This document shows positions 40,482 through 49,222 of a DNA stretch of 64,000 nt, one piece after another. Position numbers and translations under genes: made by a program. Positions within the stretch are counted from its first letter, which is position 1, and each line of letters opens with the position of its first letter. The notes beneath the pieces are model-generated. The model was not told where the DNA came from. It was given only the letters and a program-made list of their open reading frames with translations, and made no database searches. This DNA comes from Acidiferrimicrobium sp. IK. GTDB lineage: Bacteria > Actinomycetota > Acidimicrobiia > Acidimicrobiales > Palsa-688. The stretch lies in NCBI RefSeq assembly GCF_025499425.1, contig NZ_JAIMCB010000016.1:30926-94925 (forward strand), in the 5' to 3' direction.

Positions 40482-41684
40482 GTGACCACGGTTGACACCG
40501 ACACATCCGGCGGGGCGGAACGCGGCGCCTGCCCCGTCGTGCATTACGACTTCACGGGGAAGGGGGCAGCACTCTCTCACCTGGAGGCCCTCGACCGCCT
40601 ACGGGAGATGCACCCGGTCGTGCGCTCGACCTTCGGCGAGGGGTTCTGGGTGCTGACCGACTCGGCCGGTGTCCGCGAGGCCCTGCAGAAACCCGGGACC
40701 TTCTCGTCGAGCATCGTCGTGCCCTACGAGCCGGACCCGCCCTACAAGTGGATCCCGGAGATGCTCGACCCGCCGGAGCACACCCGGTGGCGGCAGTTGC
40801 TGTCCCCCCACTTCACTCCGAAGGCCATGGAGGCCCTCGACCAGAAGGTGCGGACCCGCTGCGTCGAGCTGATCGAACCCCTGGTAGAGCGAGGCCACTG
40901 TGACTTCCTCGAGGACTTCGCGTGGCGATTCCCGACCTCGATTTTCCTCGACCTCATGGGCCTGCCGGTCGAGGACCTCGACCGGTTCATGGCGTGGGAG
41001 CATGCCATCCTCCACAACGCCGACCAGGACGCGGACCTCGCCGTGACGGCCATGTTCGAGGTCATGGGCTACTTCCAGGAGTTGATCGCCGACCGGCGCC
41101 AGTCACCGCGCGACGACCTGCTCTCCACGTCGCTGACGTGGCAGATCGACGGCGCCCCGATCCCCGAGGACGACCTGCTGTCTTGGTGCCTGCTCATGTT
41201 CATGGCCGGCCTCGACACCGTGTCGATCCAGCTGGCGTACTCGTTCTGGCATCTCGGATCCACGCCGGCCGACCGGGAGCGCATCGTCGCCGACCCGGCC
41301 ATCATCCCGTCGGCGATCGAGGAGCTGCTGCGGGTGTTCTCGTTCGTCGCTCCGGGGCGCAAGGTCACCGAAGCCACCGAGATCTCGGGCTGCCCGATGG
41401 CCGACGGCGACCGGGTGATGGTGGCGCTGGGCTCCGCCAACCGGGATCCCAAAGAGTTCGACCGCCCGACCGAGGTGGTCATCGACCGCTCACCCAACAA
41501 CCACGTGGCGTTCGGCCTCGGCCCTCACCGCTGCCTCGGCTCCCACCTGGCCCGGCGTGAACTGCGTATCGCGCTCGAGGAGTGGCATGCCCGCATCCCC
41601 GACTACCGCATCGACGGCTCGGTCGAGGTGGTGGAGCATGGCGGCATGTTCGGATTGGACTCGCTGGCGCTGCGCTGGGACTGA
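40482..41684 (+). CDS. Cytochrome P450
   Basis: A 400-residue soluble bacterial P450. The I-helix is MFMAGLDTVS, the ExxR is EELLR, and the heme loop is FGLGPHRCLG with the iron-ligating Cys near residue 351. Upstream motif DPPEHTRWRQLLSPHFTPKAM fits the CYP125/CYP142-like bacterial class in general form. It would hydroxylate a lipophilic substrate using a ferredoxin and reductase that are not in the window. GTG at 40482, after GGGGGGATCA. Its promoter carries operator B. It converges with the DUF35-thiolase gene. Confidence 0.9.
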   Translation: MTTVDTDTSGGAERGACPVVHYDFTGKGAALSHLEALDRLREMHPVVRSTFGEGFWVLTDSAGVREALQKPGTFSSSIVVPYEPDPPYKWIPEMLDPPEHTRWRQLLSPHFTPKAMEALDQKVRTRCVELIEPLVERGHCDFLEDFAWRFPTSIFLDLMGLPVEDLDRFMAWEHAILHNADQDADLAVTAMFEVMGYFQELIADRRQSPRDDLLSTSLTWQIDGAPIPEDDLLSWCLLMFMAGLDTVSIQLAYSFWHLGSTPADRERIVADPAIIPSAIEELLRVFSFVAPGRKVTEATEISGCPMADGDRVMVALGSANRDPKEFDRPTEVVIDRSPNNHVAFGLGPHRCLGSHLARRELRIALEEWHARIPDYRIDGSVEVVEHGGMFGLDSLALRWD

Positions 41685-41776
41685 GCGCTCACAGCCTCGA
41701 GGCCCAGGTGCCCGTGCCGGCCGGTGGACAACTGGATATCGGGGCGGGGTCTCCTTGGCGTGGCCAGCGGCTGCCG

Positions 41777-43426
41777 CTAGGGCGTCCGCAGCAGGAAGCA
41801 CCCGGTTGGTACGCCGCCGCCGGCGGCGACCATGGCCACGCGTGGCTCGCCCGCGACCTGGCGGTCGCCGCCGGCTCCCCGCAGCTGGGTGACCGCCTCG
41901 TGGACAAAGCCGTACCCGTGGAGTCTCCCGGCCGACAGCTGACCGCCGGCGGTGTTGAGCGGAAGTTCGCCGTCGAGGGCGATGCGCTTGCCGCCGTCGA
42001 GGAACTCGGCGCTCTCGCCGATGCCGCAGAAGCCAAGTGCCTCGAGCCACGACAGGCAGTTGAATGTGAACCCGTCGTAGATCTGGGCTACGTCGACGTC
42101 GGCCGGGCGAAGGTCCGTGCGGGTCCAGATGTGGGCCGCCGGACCGAAGATTTGAGGAAGGTGAGTCAGGGTGCCCTGGTCCCACGTCAGGCGCTCCGTG
42201 ATGCGCGTCCCGACCGCTTCCACCTTGAGAGGCGTCACCCGCAGGTCGCCGGCGGTCTCCGCAGCCGAGACGATGACCGCCACCGCCCCATCACAGGGAA
42301 CGTCGCAGTCGTACAAGCCTAGGGGGCTGCTCACCATGCGGGCGTCCATGTACTCGTCCATGGTCAGCGGATCGCGGTAGATGGCCGCCGGGTTGCGGGC
42401 CGCGTTGGCCCGGGCGTTGAGGGCGATCCACCCGAGGGTCTCGCGTCCACCGCCGAAGCGGTGGAAGTACTGCGAGGCGGTGATGGCAATCCAGTTGGCA
42501 GCCGATGTCGCCCCGAAGGGGAAGCGAAACTCCTGGCTGGTCCCGCTCACCCGGCCCGGCTCGGGAGGCAGGCGACCCTCCCGGCCCAGCTGCGCGTAGG
42601 TAGCCTCCCAGACCGTGCGGAAGCACAGCACATGGCGGCAGAGTCCCGACGCCACCGCCAGCATCCCGGAGATGATCGAGCCGATCTGGCCCGGTGTCTC
42701 GGGGCCGCCGTTGACCCACGTCGGCTGCAACCGGAGAGCCTCGACCAGCGCGCTGACACCCCCCTCGGACATACCGTGGCCCATCGGCCCGGGGTAGCTG
42801 GCCACGCCGTCGATGTCCGCGACGGTGAGGCCGGCGTCCGTGATGGCCTCCAGACACGCGTCGACGGTCAGCCCGAGCGGATCGACCATGAGCCGTCGCC
42901 CGACACGCGACATCCCGATGCCGCTCACCACCACCCGATCCTCGAACTTAGGACGGGTGCCGATGGGCGTCGGCGCGTCGACGACGGGCAGGTCGACCAG
43001 ACCGGGCCGGTCTGGCCCCTCGACGGGATGGAAGACCGGGACCCAGACGTCCTCTTGGTGATCGAACCCCACCGCTACCCGCTGCCCGATGCGCACCTCC
43101 TCGGGCGGACACCCGACCACGTTGGTGGTGATCCGCAGCGTCGGGTCCTCGTCCAGCTCAACCACTGCGATCACGTAGGGCGGCGGGAACTCAGGCAGCC
43201 ACTGCTGCACGTTGACCGTGAAGCCGACGACGGTCCCGGTGCCGGCCACCGGTTCGGGCGCCGGCAGCCCGTCGTGGCAGAAGGGGCAGCGGGCTTGGGC
43301 CGGGTTGACCCACTTCGCGCAGAGCGGGCAGCGGGCGAAGCGCAGCGCGCCATCGGCCCCCGACGTCCACCACCACTCGTTCCACGGGGTCAACTGCGGC
43401 AGCGGGCGTACCGGGGCGTCGGTCAT
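41777..43426 (-). CDS. DUF35 zinc-ribbon/OB-fold fused to thiolase-like lipid-transfer protein
   Basis: A 549-residue fusion. Residues about 25-135 are a DUF35 protein: a zinc ribbon with Cys33, Cys36, Cys47 and Cys50, then an OB fold (PEPVAGTGTVVGFTVNVQ). About 165-549 is a thiolase-fold SCP2/Ltp2-like part (VVVSGIGMSRVGRR, DPLGLTVDACLEAITDAGL, AQIYDGFTFNCLSWLE). In steroid side-chain degradation, separate Ltp2 and ChsH2-DUF35 proteins form a retro-aldolase; the fusion suggests a similar C-C cleavage. I see no thiolase-type nucleophilic Cys at the usual place. ATG at 43426 or TTG at 43435. Confidence 0.83.
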   Translation of the reverse strand: MTDAPVRPLPQLTPWNEWWWTSGADGALRFARCPLCAKWVNPAQARCPFCHDGLPAPEPVAGTGTVVGFTVNVQQWLPEFPPPYVIAVVELDEDPTLRITTNVVGCPPEEVRIGQRVAVGFDHQEDVWVPVFHPVEGPDRPGLVDLPVVDAPTPIGTRPKFEDRVVVSGIGMSRVGRRLMVDPLGLTVDACLEAITDAGLTVADIDGVASYPGPMGHGMSEGGVSALVEALRLQPTWVNGGPETPGQIGSIISGMLAVASGLCRHVLCFRTVWEATYAQLGREGRLPPEPGRVSGTSQEFRFPFGATSAANWIAITASQYFHRFGGGRETLGWIALNARANAARNPAAIYRDPLTMDEYMDARMVSSPLGLYDCDVPCDGAVAVIVSAAETAGDLRVTPLKVEAVGTRITERLTWDQGTLTHLPQIFGPAAHIWTRTDLRPADVDVAQIYDGFTFNCLSWLEALGFCGIGESAEFLDGGKRIALDGELPLNTAGGQLSAGRLHGYGFVHEAVTQLRGAGGDRQVAGEPRVAMVAAGGGVPTGCFLLRTP

Positions 43427-43484
43427 CGGAATCAACTCTATCGGTGCACTGTTTGCGGCGTCCTGCTCACATCGGCCGCCGCCT

Positions 43485-43502
43485 CAAATAGGGTGCTATT
43501 TT
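43485..43502. promoter_or_regulatory. Regulon operator C, divergent promoter
   Basis: CAAATAG-GGTG-CTATTTT fits the shared palindrome. It lies between the DUF35-thiolase gene (58 bases) and the acyl-CoA dehydrogenase gene (55 bases) and could serve both. Confidence 0.68.
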
Positions 43503-43557
43503 GCCGATCAGAGGGCCGCTGCAGCCGGGCGCCCTCCCCACCGAGAGGAGTCTTCCC

Positions 43558-44790
43558 GTGCCCACGCTCACCGACGCCGGACCGCAGGCCCTGCGCGAGG
43601 CCGCCGAGGCACTGGTCGCCGAGCACTGGAAGCCCACGGCCACAGTGCGCGAATGGTGGGCGGCGATGGCGACCGCCGGCCTGTCGCAGCCCACTTGGCC
43701 TTTGGGCCTCGGCGGGCGCGGGGCGCTTGGGCGCGACGCTCGGGCCGTCACCGAGGTGTTCAGCCGGGTAGGCGTGGTCGCCCCGCCGACGGGCGGCGTT
43801 GCCGTTTCGCTGTGCGCTCCGACCATCCTCGACCACGGCTCCGACGCCCAGAAGGAGAAGTACGTCACCGCCATCGCCGCCGGCGAGGAGTCATGGTGCC
43901 AGCTCTTCAGCGAGCCAGGCTTCGGATCCGACCTGGCCGGGGTGACGTCCAGCGCGGTCCGCCGGAACGGCGGATGGGTCGTCACCGGCCAGAAAGTGTG
44001 GAACTCCGCGGCCGACGTCGCCCGCCGCGGCCTGCTCCTGGCCCGTACCGATCCGGCCGCTCCCAAGCACCTGGGGCTGACCATGTTCGCCTTCGACATG
44101 GACCAGCCGGGCGTCGAAGTCCGGCCGCTGGTGCAGATGAACGGCGACGCCAGCTTCTGCGAGGTGTTCCTGACCGACTGCTTGATCCGCGATGACGACG
44201 TCATCGGCGAGGTAAACGACGGCTGGAGCGTAGCCCGCACGACGCTGCGCCACGAGCGCGCTGCCGCTGGCGACCACACCCCCGCCGGCCTGGTGGCTGT
44301 CCCGTCCGGAGCCATAGCGGGGCAGCTGGACCGCCCCGTCGGCGAGGTGGTCGCCGAGGGCGGGGTCAAGACCTCCGCCCGGGTCGAGTACGCGGTGGGA
44401 TCCAAGGTCCTCGTATCGCTGGCGCAGGAGCGCCGCCGGATCGACGACCCGGTCCTGCGGGACCGCCTGGCGCACTATTACATACGGACTCGCATCAACC
44501 GGATGCTCGGACAGAAGCTGCGCGAGGTCGGCGCCTCCTACCCGGGGGCTGAGGGCAACCTGGCCAAGCTGGCGTTGGTGGCCGCCTGCCTGGAGTCGCG
44601 GGACTTGGTGTTCGACGTGCTCGGTGCCGATGGCATGCTGGCCGGCGATGATGCGCCCCTCGGCGGCAAGCCGGTGCGCTCTGCCCTCGGCGCAGCCGGG
44701 TCACGGATCGGCGGTGGCACCGACGAGATCCAGCGCAACGTGATCGGCGAACGGGCCCTCGGCCTGCCGCGAGAGCCCGCCGCGGGCTAG
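43558..44790 (+). CDS. Acyl-CoA dehydrogenase
   Basis: A 410-residue acyl-CoA dehydrogenase. It has WCQLFSEPGFGSDLAGVTSSAVRRNGGWVVTGQKVWNSAA for FAD and substrate binding and SRIGGGTDEIQRNVIGERALGLPREP at the end. It would introduce the alpha-beta double bond in an acyl-CoA and pass electrons to an electron-transfer flavoprotein. GTG at 43558 follows GAGAGGAG. It pairs with a second dehydrogenase at 49.2 kb; such pairs form heterotetramers in steroid-type catabolism, which is only an inference here. Confidence 0.88.
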   Translation: MPTLTDAGPQALREAAEALVAEHWKPTATVREWWAAMATAGLSQPTWPLGLGGRGALGRDARAVTEVFSRVGVVAPPTGGVAVSLCAPTILDHGSDAQKEKYVTAIAAGEESWCQLFSEPGFGSDLAGVTSSAVRRNGGWVVTGQKVWNSAADVARRGLLLARTDPAAPKHLGLTMFAFDMDQPGVEVRPLVQMNGDASFCEVFLTDCLIRDDDVIGEVNDGWSVARTTLRHERAAAGDHTPAGLVAVPSGAIAGQLDRPVGEVVAEGGVKTSARVEYAVGSKVLVSLAQERRRIDDPVLRDRLAHYYIRTRINRMLGQKLREVGASYPGAEGNLAKLALVAACLESRDLVFDVLGADGMLAGDDAPLGGKPVRSALGAAGSRIGGGTDEIQRNVIGERALGLPREPAAG

Positions 44791-44816
44791 CTCGGCGGCC
44801 CCATGGGCGCCGGTGG

Positions 44817-45557
44817 CTACTCGATGCCGAGCGCCCCGCGCACGTAGCGCAGGCAGTGGTCCACCGCGTCGGCGAGGCGTTTCGGCCGCTGCATTCCAGG
44901 CATCCGAGCGACGGAGAAGGCCATGTCCCGGATGGTGCGGGCGTCCAGCTCGGGGTCGACGGAGTGGGCCACCCCCTCCTCGACTGCGGCCCGGATGGCG
45001 GCGGCCAGGGGCACCACCGCCAAGTCGATGGCCTGCAGCCGGTCGGCGTCGTGACCATCGTCGCGCTCGAACTGGGCGAACTGCAGTGCCGATGCCCGCT
45101 CCGCCCACCGGCGGCGGTAGAAGACGGACAGGTACTCCTCGACACACGCACCGATGGCGTCCAGGGCCGATGAGCTCGCAGCTGCCGCGGCGGCGACCCG
45201 GCGGGCAAAGGACTCCGCTTCTCGCCGGTAGACCGCCCACAGCAGGTCGTCCTTGCTCTGGAAGTGGCGGTAAAACGACCGGGTTCCGAGCCCGGCCTCC
45301 GCCAGGATGTCGCGCACGCTCGAGGACGCGTACTGGTGGCGGCGCAGCACCTCGATGGTCGCGTCCAGGATGCGTCGCCTCTCGATGTCGGGGCTCAGGT
45401 TGCGGGGGCGCCCCGGGCCGGGCTTAGGATCGACCGGAGCCTCACCAACAGTAGGAATCCCACCGATGGCAGGAGCCCCACCCGGCTGCGCCTCGTTCAC
45501 GGGAGAAGCTTCAGAACCGACCGCCGGAGCGACGCCCACGGAGGGATCGGCGCTCAC
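44817..45557 (-). CDS. TetR family regulator, candidate controller of the local regulon
   Basis: A 246-residue (up to 271) TetR protein. A Pro/Ala/Gly-rich N-terminus leads to GPGRPRNLSPDIERRRILDATIEVLRRHQYASSSVRDILAEAGLGTRSFYRHFQSKDDLLWAVY, the DNA-binding domain. The C-terminal part is a ligand-binding helical domain (AIRDMAFSVARMPGM). Start is uncertain: GTG at 45557 or 45632. It is the only TetR gene within the cluster of six operator sites, so it is the best candidate to bind them. No copy of the palindrome is seen in front of itself. Confidence 0.83.
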   Translation of the reverse strand: MSADPSVGVAPAVGSEASPVNEAQPGGAPAIGGIPTVGEAPVDPKPGPGRPRNLSPDIERRRILDATIEVLRRHQYASSSVRDILAEAGLGTRSFYRHFQSKDDLLWAVYRREAESFARRVAAAAAASSSALDAIGACVEEYLSVFYRRRWAERASALQFAQFERDDGHDADRLQAIDLAVVPLAAAIRAAVEEGVAHSVDPELDARTIRDMAFSVARMPGMQRPKRLADAVDHCLRYVRGALGIE

Positions 45558-45644
45558 GACGCCTGCCGGGACATCATCGGGTGGGCACGGACGGTCATGG
45601 GAAGCCCACAGTAAAGCCGCTGCGGGGCACAACCTGCGGACGCC

Positions 45645-46649
45645 TCAACCCCGAAGAGAGAGCAGCGCCCCCAGATCGGCGAGAGAGCGCAGGGTGTCGT
45701 TGAGGTGGGTGCACGTGGAGGTGCCCGTCATCTCCCTGCGGACCCACTGGCGCAGGTCGGCGAAGTCCCGGTCCACCACCCGAGAGGCGCTGGCCAGCGC
45801 CCCAGGGCATTCCATCCACGGCAGTACGTCGGCGCTGGCGTCGATGCTGGTGATGCGCCCGGTGGGCGGGTCGACCTCGGCTGAGAGGGAGTACTCGTGG
45901 ATCACGGTCTCCTCGCCGTCCTCGTCCCAGTGCGAGTCCCGGAACAGCACGTCGAGGGTGCAGCGCCCGTCGTCCCGGTCGGGACCGACATCGATACGAC
46001 GGAGCCGCCGGGTCCCGTGCGGCCCGGGCCCCGCTCCCATGTCGTGCCAGCCGGCCGGGTCGTCGGGGTTCACCAGAGCCGGAGCCGTCGGCCCGATGGG
46101 GGTGGCCGCCTTGCCCGTGGTCCGGATGGCGTCGACCATGGTCGACCCGTCGGCCCAGCCGGCGCAGATGTCGACCTTGATGCCGGCCTTGCGGCCCGAA
46201 TCCACCAGGGCGTCACCCCGCAGGAACGAGTAGCCCCCGACCAGCGCGGCGCCGGGCAGATCGTCGAGGAGCAGGTACAGCGGAGCTCCAGTAGACCCCA
46301 TGCCGGGCAGCGTGGCGTCGAGCGTGGCCCGGAACCGCGACATCACCGAGGCCCCCGCCAGCCCGTCTACACCCGCAGGCGCCGGGTTGGTGTGCAAGGT
46401 AACGATCTGCCCGGTCCGCGGGTCGATGACCGCCTCGATCAGTGCGGTGGCTGCGACCGAGGCCGAGCCGTCCGCCATGGTCAGCACGTCGCGGGCCGCT
46501 CCCCGCATGATCGCCTGCCCGAAGAGGCCGTCGGGGCGGCTCGTGTCGATCGTCGTCGTCCGGCGGACTGAGCCCGGGACCCGGGCAGGGGTACCGGCCA
46601 CCGGGTCGTGGGGACCGGCCTGCTCGAGCCTCAGGATCACCGCGCCCAC
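45645..46649 (-). CDS. DUF2889 domain protein
   Basis: A 334-residue protein. It shows VRRTTTIDTSRPDG near residue 28 and ends with TCTHLNDTLRSLADL, patterns I associate with DUF2889. Between lie YSFLRGDALVDSGRKAGIKVDICAGWADG and FRDSHWDEDGEETVIHEYSLSAEVDPPTGRI. No enzyme motif is evident. In actinobacteria such genes recur next to acyl-CoA catabolic genes. It lies 64 bases after the membrane-protein gene and 87 bases before the TetR start, probably in one transcript. Confidence 0.65.
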   Translation of the reverse strand: MGAVILRLEQAGPHDPVAGTPARVPGSVRRTTTIDTSRPDGLFGQAIMRGAARDVLTMADGSASVAATALIEAVIDPRTGQIVTLHTNPAPAGVDGLAGASVMSRFRATLDATLPGMGSTGAPLYLLLDDLPGAALVGGYSFLRGDALVDSGRKAGIKVDICAGWADGSTMVDAIRTTGKAATPIGPTAPALVNPDDPAGWHDMGAGPGPHGTRRLRRIDVGPDRDDGRCTLDVLFRDSHWDEDGEETVIHEYSLSAEVDPPTGRITSIDASADVLPWMECPGALASASRVVDRDFADLRQWVRREMTGTSTCTHLNDTLRSLADLGALLSLRG

Positions 46650-46713
46650 CGCATGCCTCGTATCCTACCGGTCATTTTGGGTGCGTCGTTTCCGTTCAGG
46701 AGCGGGTGCTCGT

Positions 46714-47655
46714 TCAGGGGACGTAGACGCTGTCGTGGCCCGTGACCAGGCGCAGCAGCACCAGCGGGATGCAAAGGATCACGAAGAAGCTGACCTGGAA
46801 GGTGACCATCCACGCCCCGAAGCGGGCCACCTCGAAGCGCCAGCGGGGCCCGACAACCTCGTAGCCCGGGTCGGTCGCGGGGTCGGCCGGGGCCCAGCGG
46901 TGGACCAAGGTCCCGGTGCCGGCGTCCCCCGGCGCGACACTGCCACCCGGCTCACCGACCCCGACCTCCTCGCTGCGGGGGGAGCGGATCATGCGCCCCA
47001 GCCCGAAGCTGCGCTCGATGACATTTAGGCCCCGGGCCTGGGGTTTGCCGGCGACATAGGCGATGAGGTTGGGCCAGATGCACATGAGGATCATCGGCCA
47101 GAGCAGCGGCTGGTTGCCGCGGGCAAAATGGATCTCCGGTCCGAACCCGGGGTTGTAGGTCCACCACCCGAAGTACGCGGAGGTAGTCTCGACGGTCAAG
47201 TCCCAGACCACTCCGACCGGGACCGACAGCACGACTACCGCTCTGAGCAGGGTCCACCCCCTCGAACGGGCGAGGCGAGCAGCCAGCGCCAGCACCACGA
47301 CTGCGTGCACCGTCCAGTACACCGCGTAGGTAAAGGGCATGAAGTAAGGGTCGTTGGGCGTGGTGTAGGGCAACCAGCTGGTGTGGTAGTGGGATAGACG
47401 TGGGCTGTAGACCAGCTCCTGACCCCAGTCCCCGATCGTCTCCATCCACCACACCAACGCGGAGCAGACAACGAACAACCACGCCCAAGTGAGCTGCCGC
47501 TTCCTGAATGCGTCGACGCTGACTGCCAGGATGATCAGGCTCCCGAAGATCGGAATCGCCACGTTGTAGATCCACACCGCCGGTGGGTGCATCAAGCCCA
47601 GCGGCGTGGGTGCGGTCGAAGAAAGCAGCGCAGGAGCACTGCACCGAAGCGGCAT
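46714..47655 (-). CDS. Polytopic membrane protein, unknown function
   Basis: A 313-residue protein with about seven hydrophobic helices, among them WIYNVAIPIFGSLIILAVSV, LTWAWLFVVCSALVWWMETIGDWGQ, VYWTVHAVVVLALAARL and FEVARFGAWMVTFQVSFFVILCI. The pattern of Trp, Glu/Asp and Tyr residues between helices weakly recalls spirocyclase AveC-like proteins of actinobacteria, but this is not firm. ATG at 47655 follows GGGGA; a later ATG at 47592 is possible. It stands between MaoC-type and DUF2889 genes. Confidence 0.6.
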   Translation of the reverse strand: MPLRCSAPALLSSTAPTPLGLMHPPAVWIYNVAIPIFGSLIILAVSVDAFRKRQLTWAWLFVVCSALVWWMETIGDWGQELVYSPRLSHYHTSWLPYTTPNDPYFMPFTYAVYWTVHAVVVLALAARLARSRGWTLLRAVVVLSVPVGVVWDLTVETTSAYFGWWTYNPGFGPEIHFARGNQPLLWPMILMCIWPNLIAYVAGKPQARGLNVIERSFGLGRMIRSPRSEEVGVGEPGGSVAPGDAGTGTLVHRWAPADPATDPGYEVVGPRWRFEVARFGAWMVTFQVSFFVILCIPLVLLRLVTGHDSVYVP

Positions 47656-47711
47656 TGTCAGTCCCCAGGTCGTCGAGCCGAATCGAAGTGTGACAGTGCG
47701 GGAGCAAACAG

Positions 47712-47753
47712 GCAACCGCCCGGCGCGCCGTCGACGGCGGGCCGGGCAGTTGC
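47712..47753 (-). terminator. Terminator hairpin after the MaoC-type gene
   Basis: A long interrupted stem: GCAAC, GCCCGGC and CCG on one side pair with CGG, GCCGGGC and GTTGC on the other around TCGA. It starts 37 bases beyond the dehydratase stop, and on the minus strand is followed by a short T-rich run (TGTTTG). Confidence 0.55.
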
Positions 47754-47789
47754 TACGGGTTGCCTCTCAAGAACCGGGCAGGCCGGACG

Positions 47790-49127
47790 TTACTTCTTGG
47801 CGGCTTGGGCTGACAGCTCGTTGTGGCGGGCGAACATGTGGGCCGCCTCGGTACGCAGATCGTCGGGGCATGCCGGCGCAACCGGCAGGCCGTGGGTCTT
47901 GGACGGAAGGGCCACCGTCGCGGATGCGTACGCCGTCTCGGTGCCCCGCTGGTTGACCATCTTGAGCGACAGGTCGACCAGGCGGCGGCCGGCCTGCTCG
48001 TACTTGGCGGTCACCTCACCAGTCAGGAACTGCGTATCACCCTGATAGTTGAACTTTCGGATCGAGTCCTGCAGGTTCTGGATGAACGCGTCGTCGCCTG
48101 CCCAGTCCGACACCTGGTGGTAGAACCACGCCTGGCGAAGCACCCCGTAGTCGTAGGCCATGGGGTTCCCGATCGCCTTGGCCCACTGCGAATCCCAGTG
48201 CAGCCGCTGCGCTACGTCCCACACACCCTGCTCGTTGCGGATATAGAAGGGCGCGATTCGCTTCCGGTTCTTGTAACCCACCCGCTGGGCCCGCAAGCCG
48301 TAGGGGACGAACCCATAGCCGCCAGCGTGGAAGGCGATGATGTCGGTGACGGTCAGCGGTCCCTTGACCATTTCGCCGACGCTGTCGCCGACCTCGACGT
48401 CCTCCCAGTAGCGCTTCTCCGCACCGCGGGGGCCCTCTTGCGCATAGATGGCGTCGATGCGCTCGTAGTCCTCGTCGGTGTAATGCGCCGGCTCGATCTC
48501 TGCGTACTTGCCCTTGTCTCTGGCGGTCTTTCGTTCGGTCAGCACCCGCAGGATCCGGTAAACCCCGACGACCTCGCCGTGTTGGTTGATGGCCACGTCC
48601 TTGCGGGTCTGGATGACCGACCGCCCGGCGAACTCGGACTTCTTGACCTCGATCGACTCCTCGCCGTCGTAGGAGAAGATGCGGTCGCCCGGGTAGATGT
48701 GCCGGAACCACTCCCAGGTCCCTCCGGAGACGAACACGTGGATGCCCCGGAACAGGCTCTTGGTGGCCTTCTTCAGCTCGTCGGGGATCGGGTCGCCGAG
48801 CATCGGCGTCTTGACGTGGCCAACCATCGTCCCGTGGCCGATCTGGGATCCCCACCGCGTCGTCGGCCCGTAGGCCTCCTCGGTGTACAGCGGGTTGTCG
48901 TCACCGACGCCGAGGGACCAGTTGCGCATGGCGTCGGGGGTAGCCACGGAGTACAGCTCGCGGTACCTCGACGCCCGGAAGACGCCGAGCAGCAGCTTGG
49001 CCCGCTCGATGTCGTCGTCAGTCAGCTCGTACGCAGTGGCCTTCTCGAACTCGGCTTCCAGTGAAGGGTCCACGTCCAGTGACTTGGCGTGGCCCTTCGA
49101 CGGCGTTCCGGACTCGACTGTGCTCAT
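47790..49127 (-). CDS. Double hot-dog acyl-CoA dehydratase (FAS1-like/MaoC-like)
   Basis: A 445-residue protein with two hot-dog parts. The N-terminal part (about 55-215) has WSLGVGDDNPLYTEEAYGPTTRWGSQIGHGTMVG, the FAS1-type dehydratase layout. The C-terminal part (about 235-400) has RYWEDVEVGDSVGEMVKGPLTVTDIIAFHAGGYG, the MaoC layout. Such two-domain proteins hydrate enoyl-CoAs with bulky groups, as in steroid side-chain hydratases. Substrate is inferred. It is divergent from the second acyl-CoA dehydrogenase, sharing operator D, and ends before a terminator hairpin. Confidence 0.83.
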   Translation of the reverse strand: MSTVESGTPSKGHAKSLDVDPSLEAEFEKATAYELTDDDIERAKLLLGVFRASRYRELYSVATPDAMRNWSLGVGDDNPLYTEEAYGPTTRWGSQIGHGTMVGHVKTPMLGDPIPDELKKATKSLFRGIHVFVSGGTWEWFRHIYPGDRIFSYDGEESIEVKKSEFAGRSVIQTRKDVAINQHGEVVGVYRILRVLTERKTARDKGKYAEIEPAHYTDEDYERIDAIYAQEGPRGAEKRYWEDVEVGDSVGEMVKGPLTVTDIIAFHAGGYGFVPYGLRAQRVGYKNRKRIAPFYIRNEQGVWDVAQRLHWDSQWAKAIGNPMAYDYGVLRQAWFYHQVSDWAGDDAFIQNLQDSIRKFNYQGDTQFLTGEVTAKYEQAGRRLVDLSLKMVNQRGTETAYASATVALPSKTHGLPVAPACPDDLRTEAAHMFARHNELSAQAAKK

Positions 49128-49152
49128 AGAGGCCCTCCCCTTGGTCAGGACA

Positions 49153-49170
49153 AAAATAGACTGCTATTTT
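49153..49170. promoter_or_regulatory. Regulon operator D, divergent promoter
   Basis: AAAATAG-ACTG-CTATTTT is a perfect 7+4+7 palindrome and the best copy of the shared operator. It lies 25 bases from the MaoC-type gene and about 52 from the acyl-CoA dehydrogenase gene. TATTTT on each strand could act as the -10 of both promoters. Confidence 0.75.
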
Positions 49171-49222
49171 ATCCAGGCGCAAGGCACTCGTGCCGGGAGA
49201 CCGCCCGGAGGGGGAGTTGGTG

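Noticed and set aside
46655..46680. A seventh copy of the shared operator before the DUF2889 gene
   Set aside because: TATCCTACCGGTCATTTT keeps only part of the right half and the spacing is off by a base, so it does not meet the consensus.
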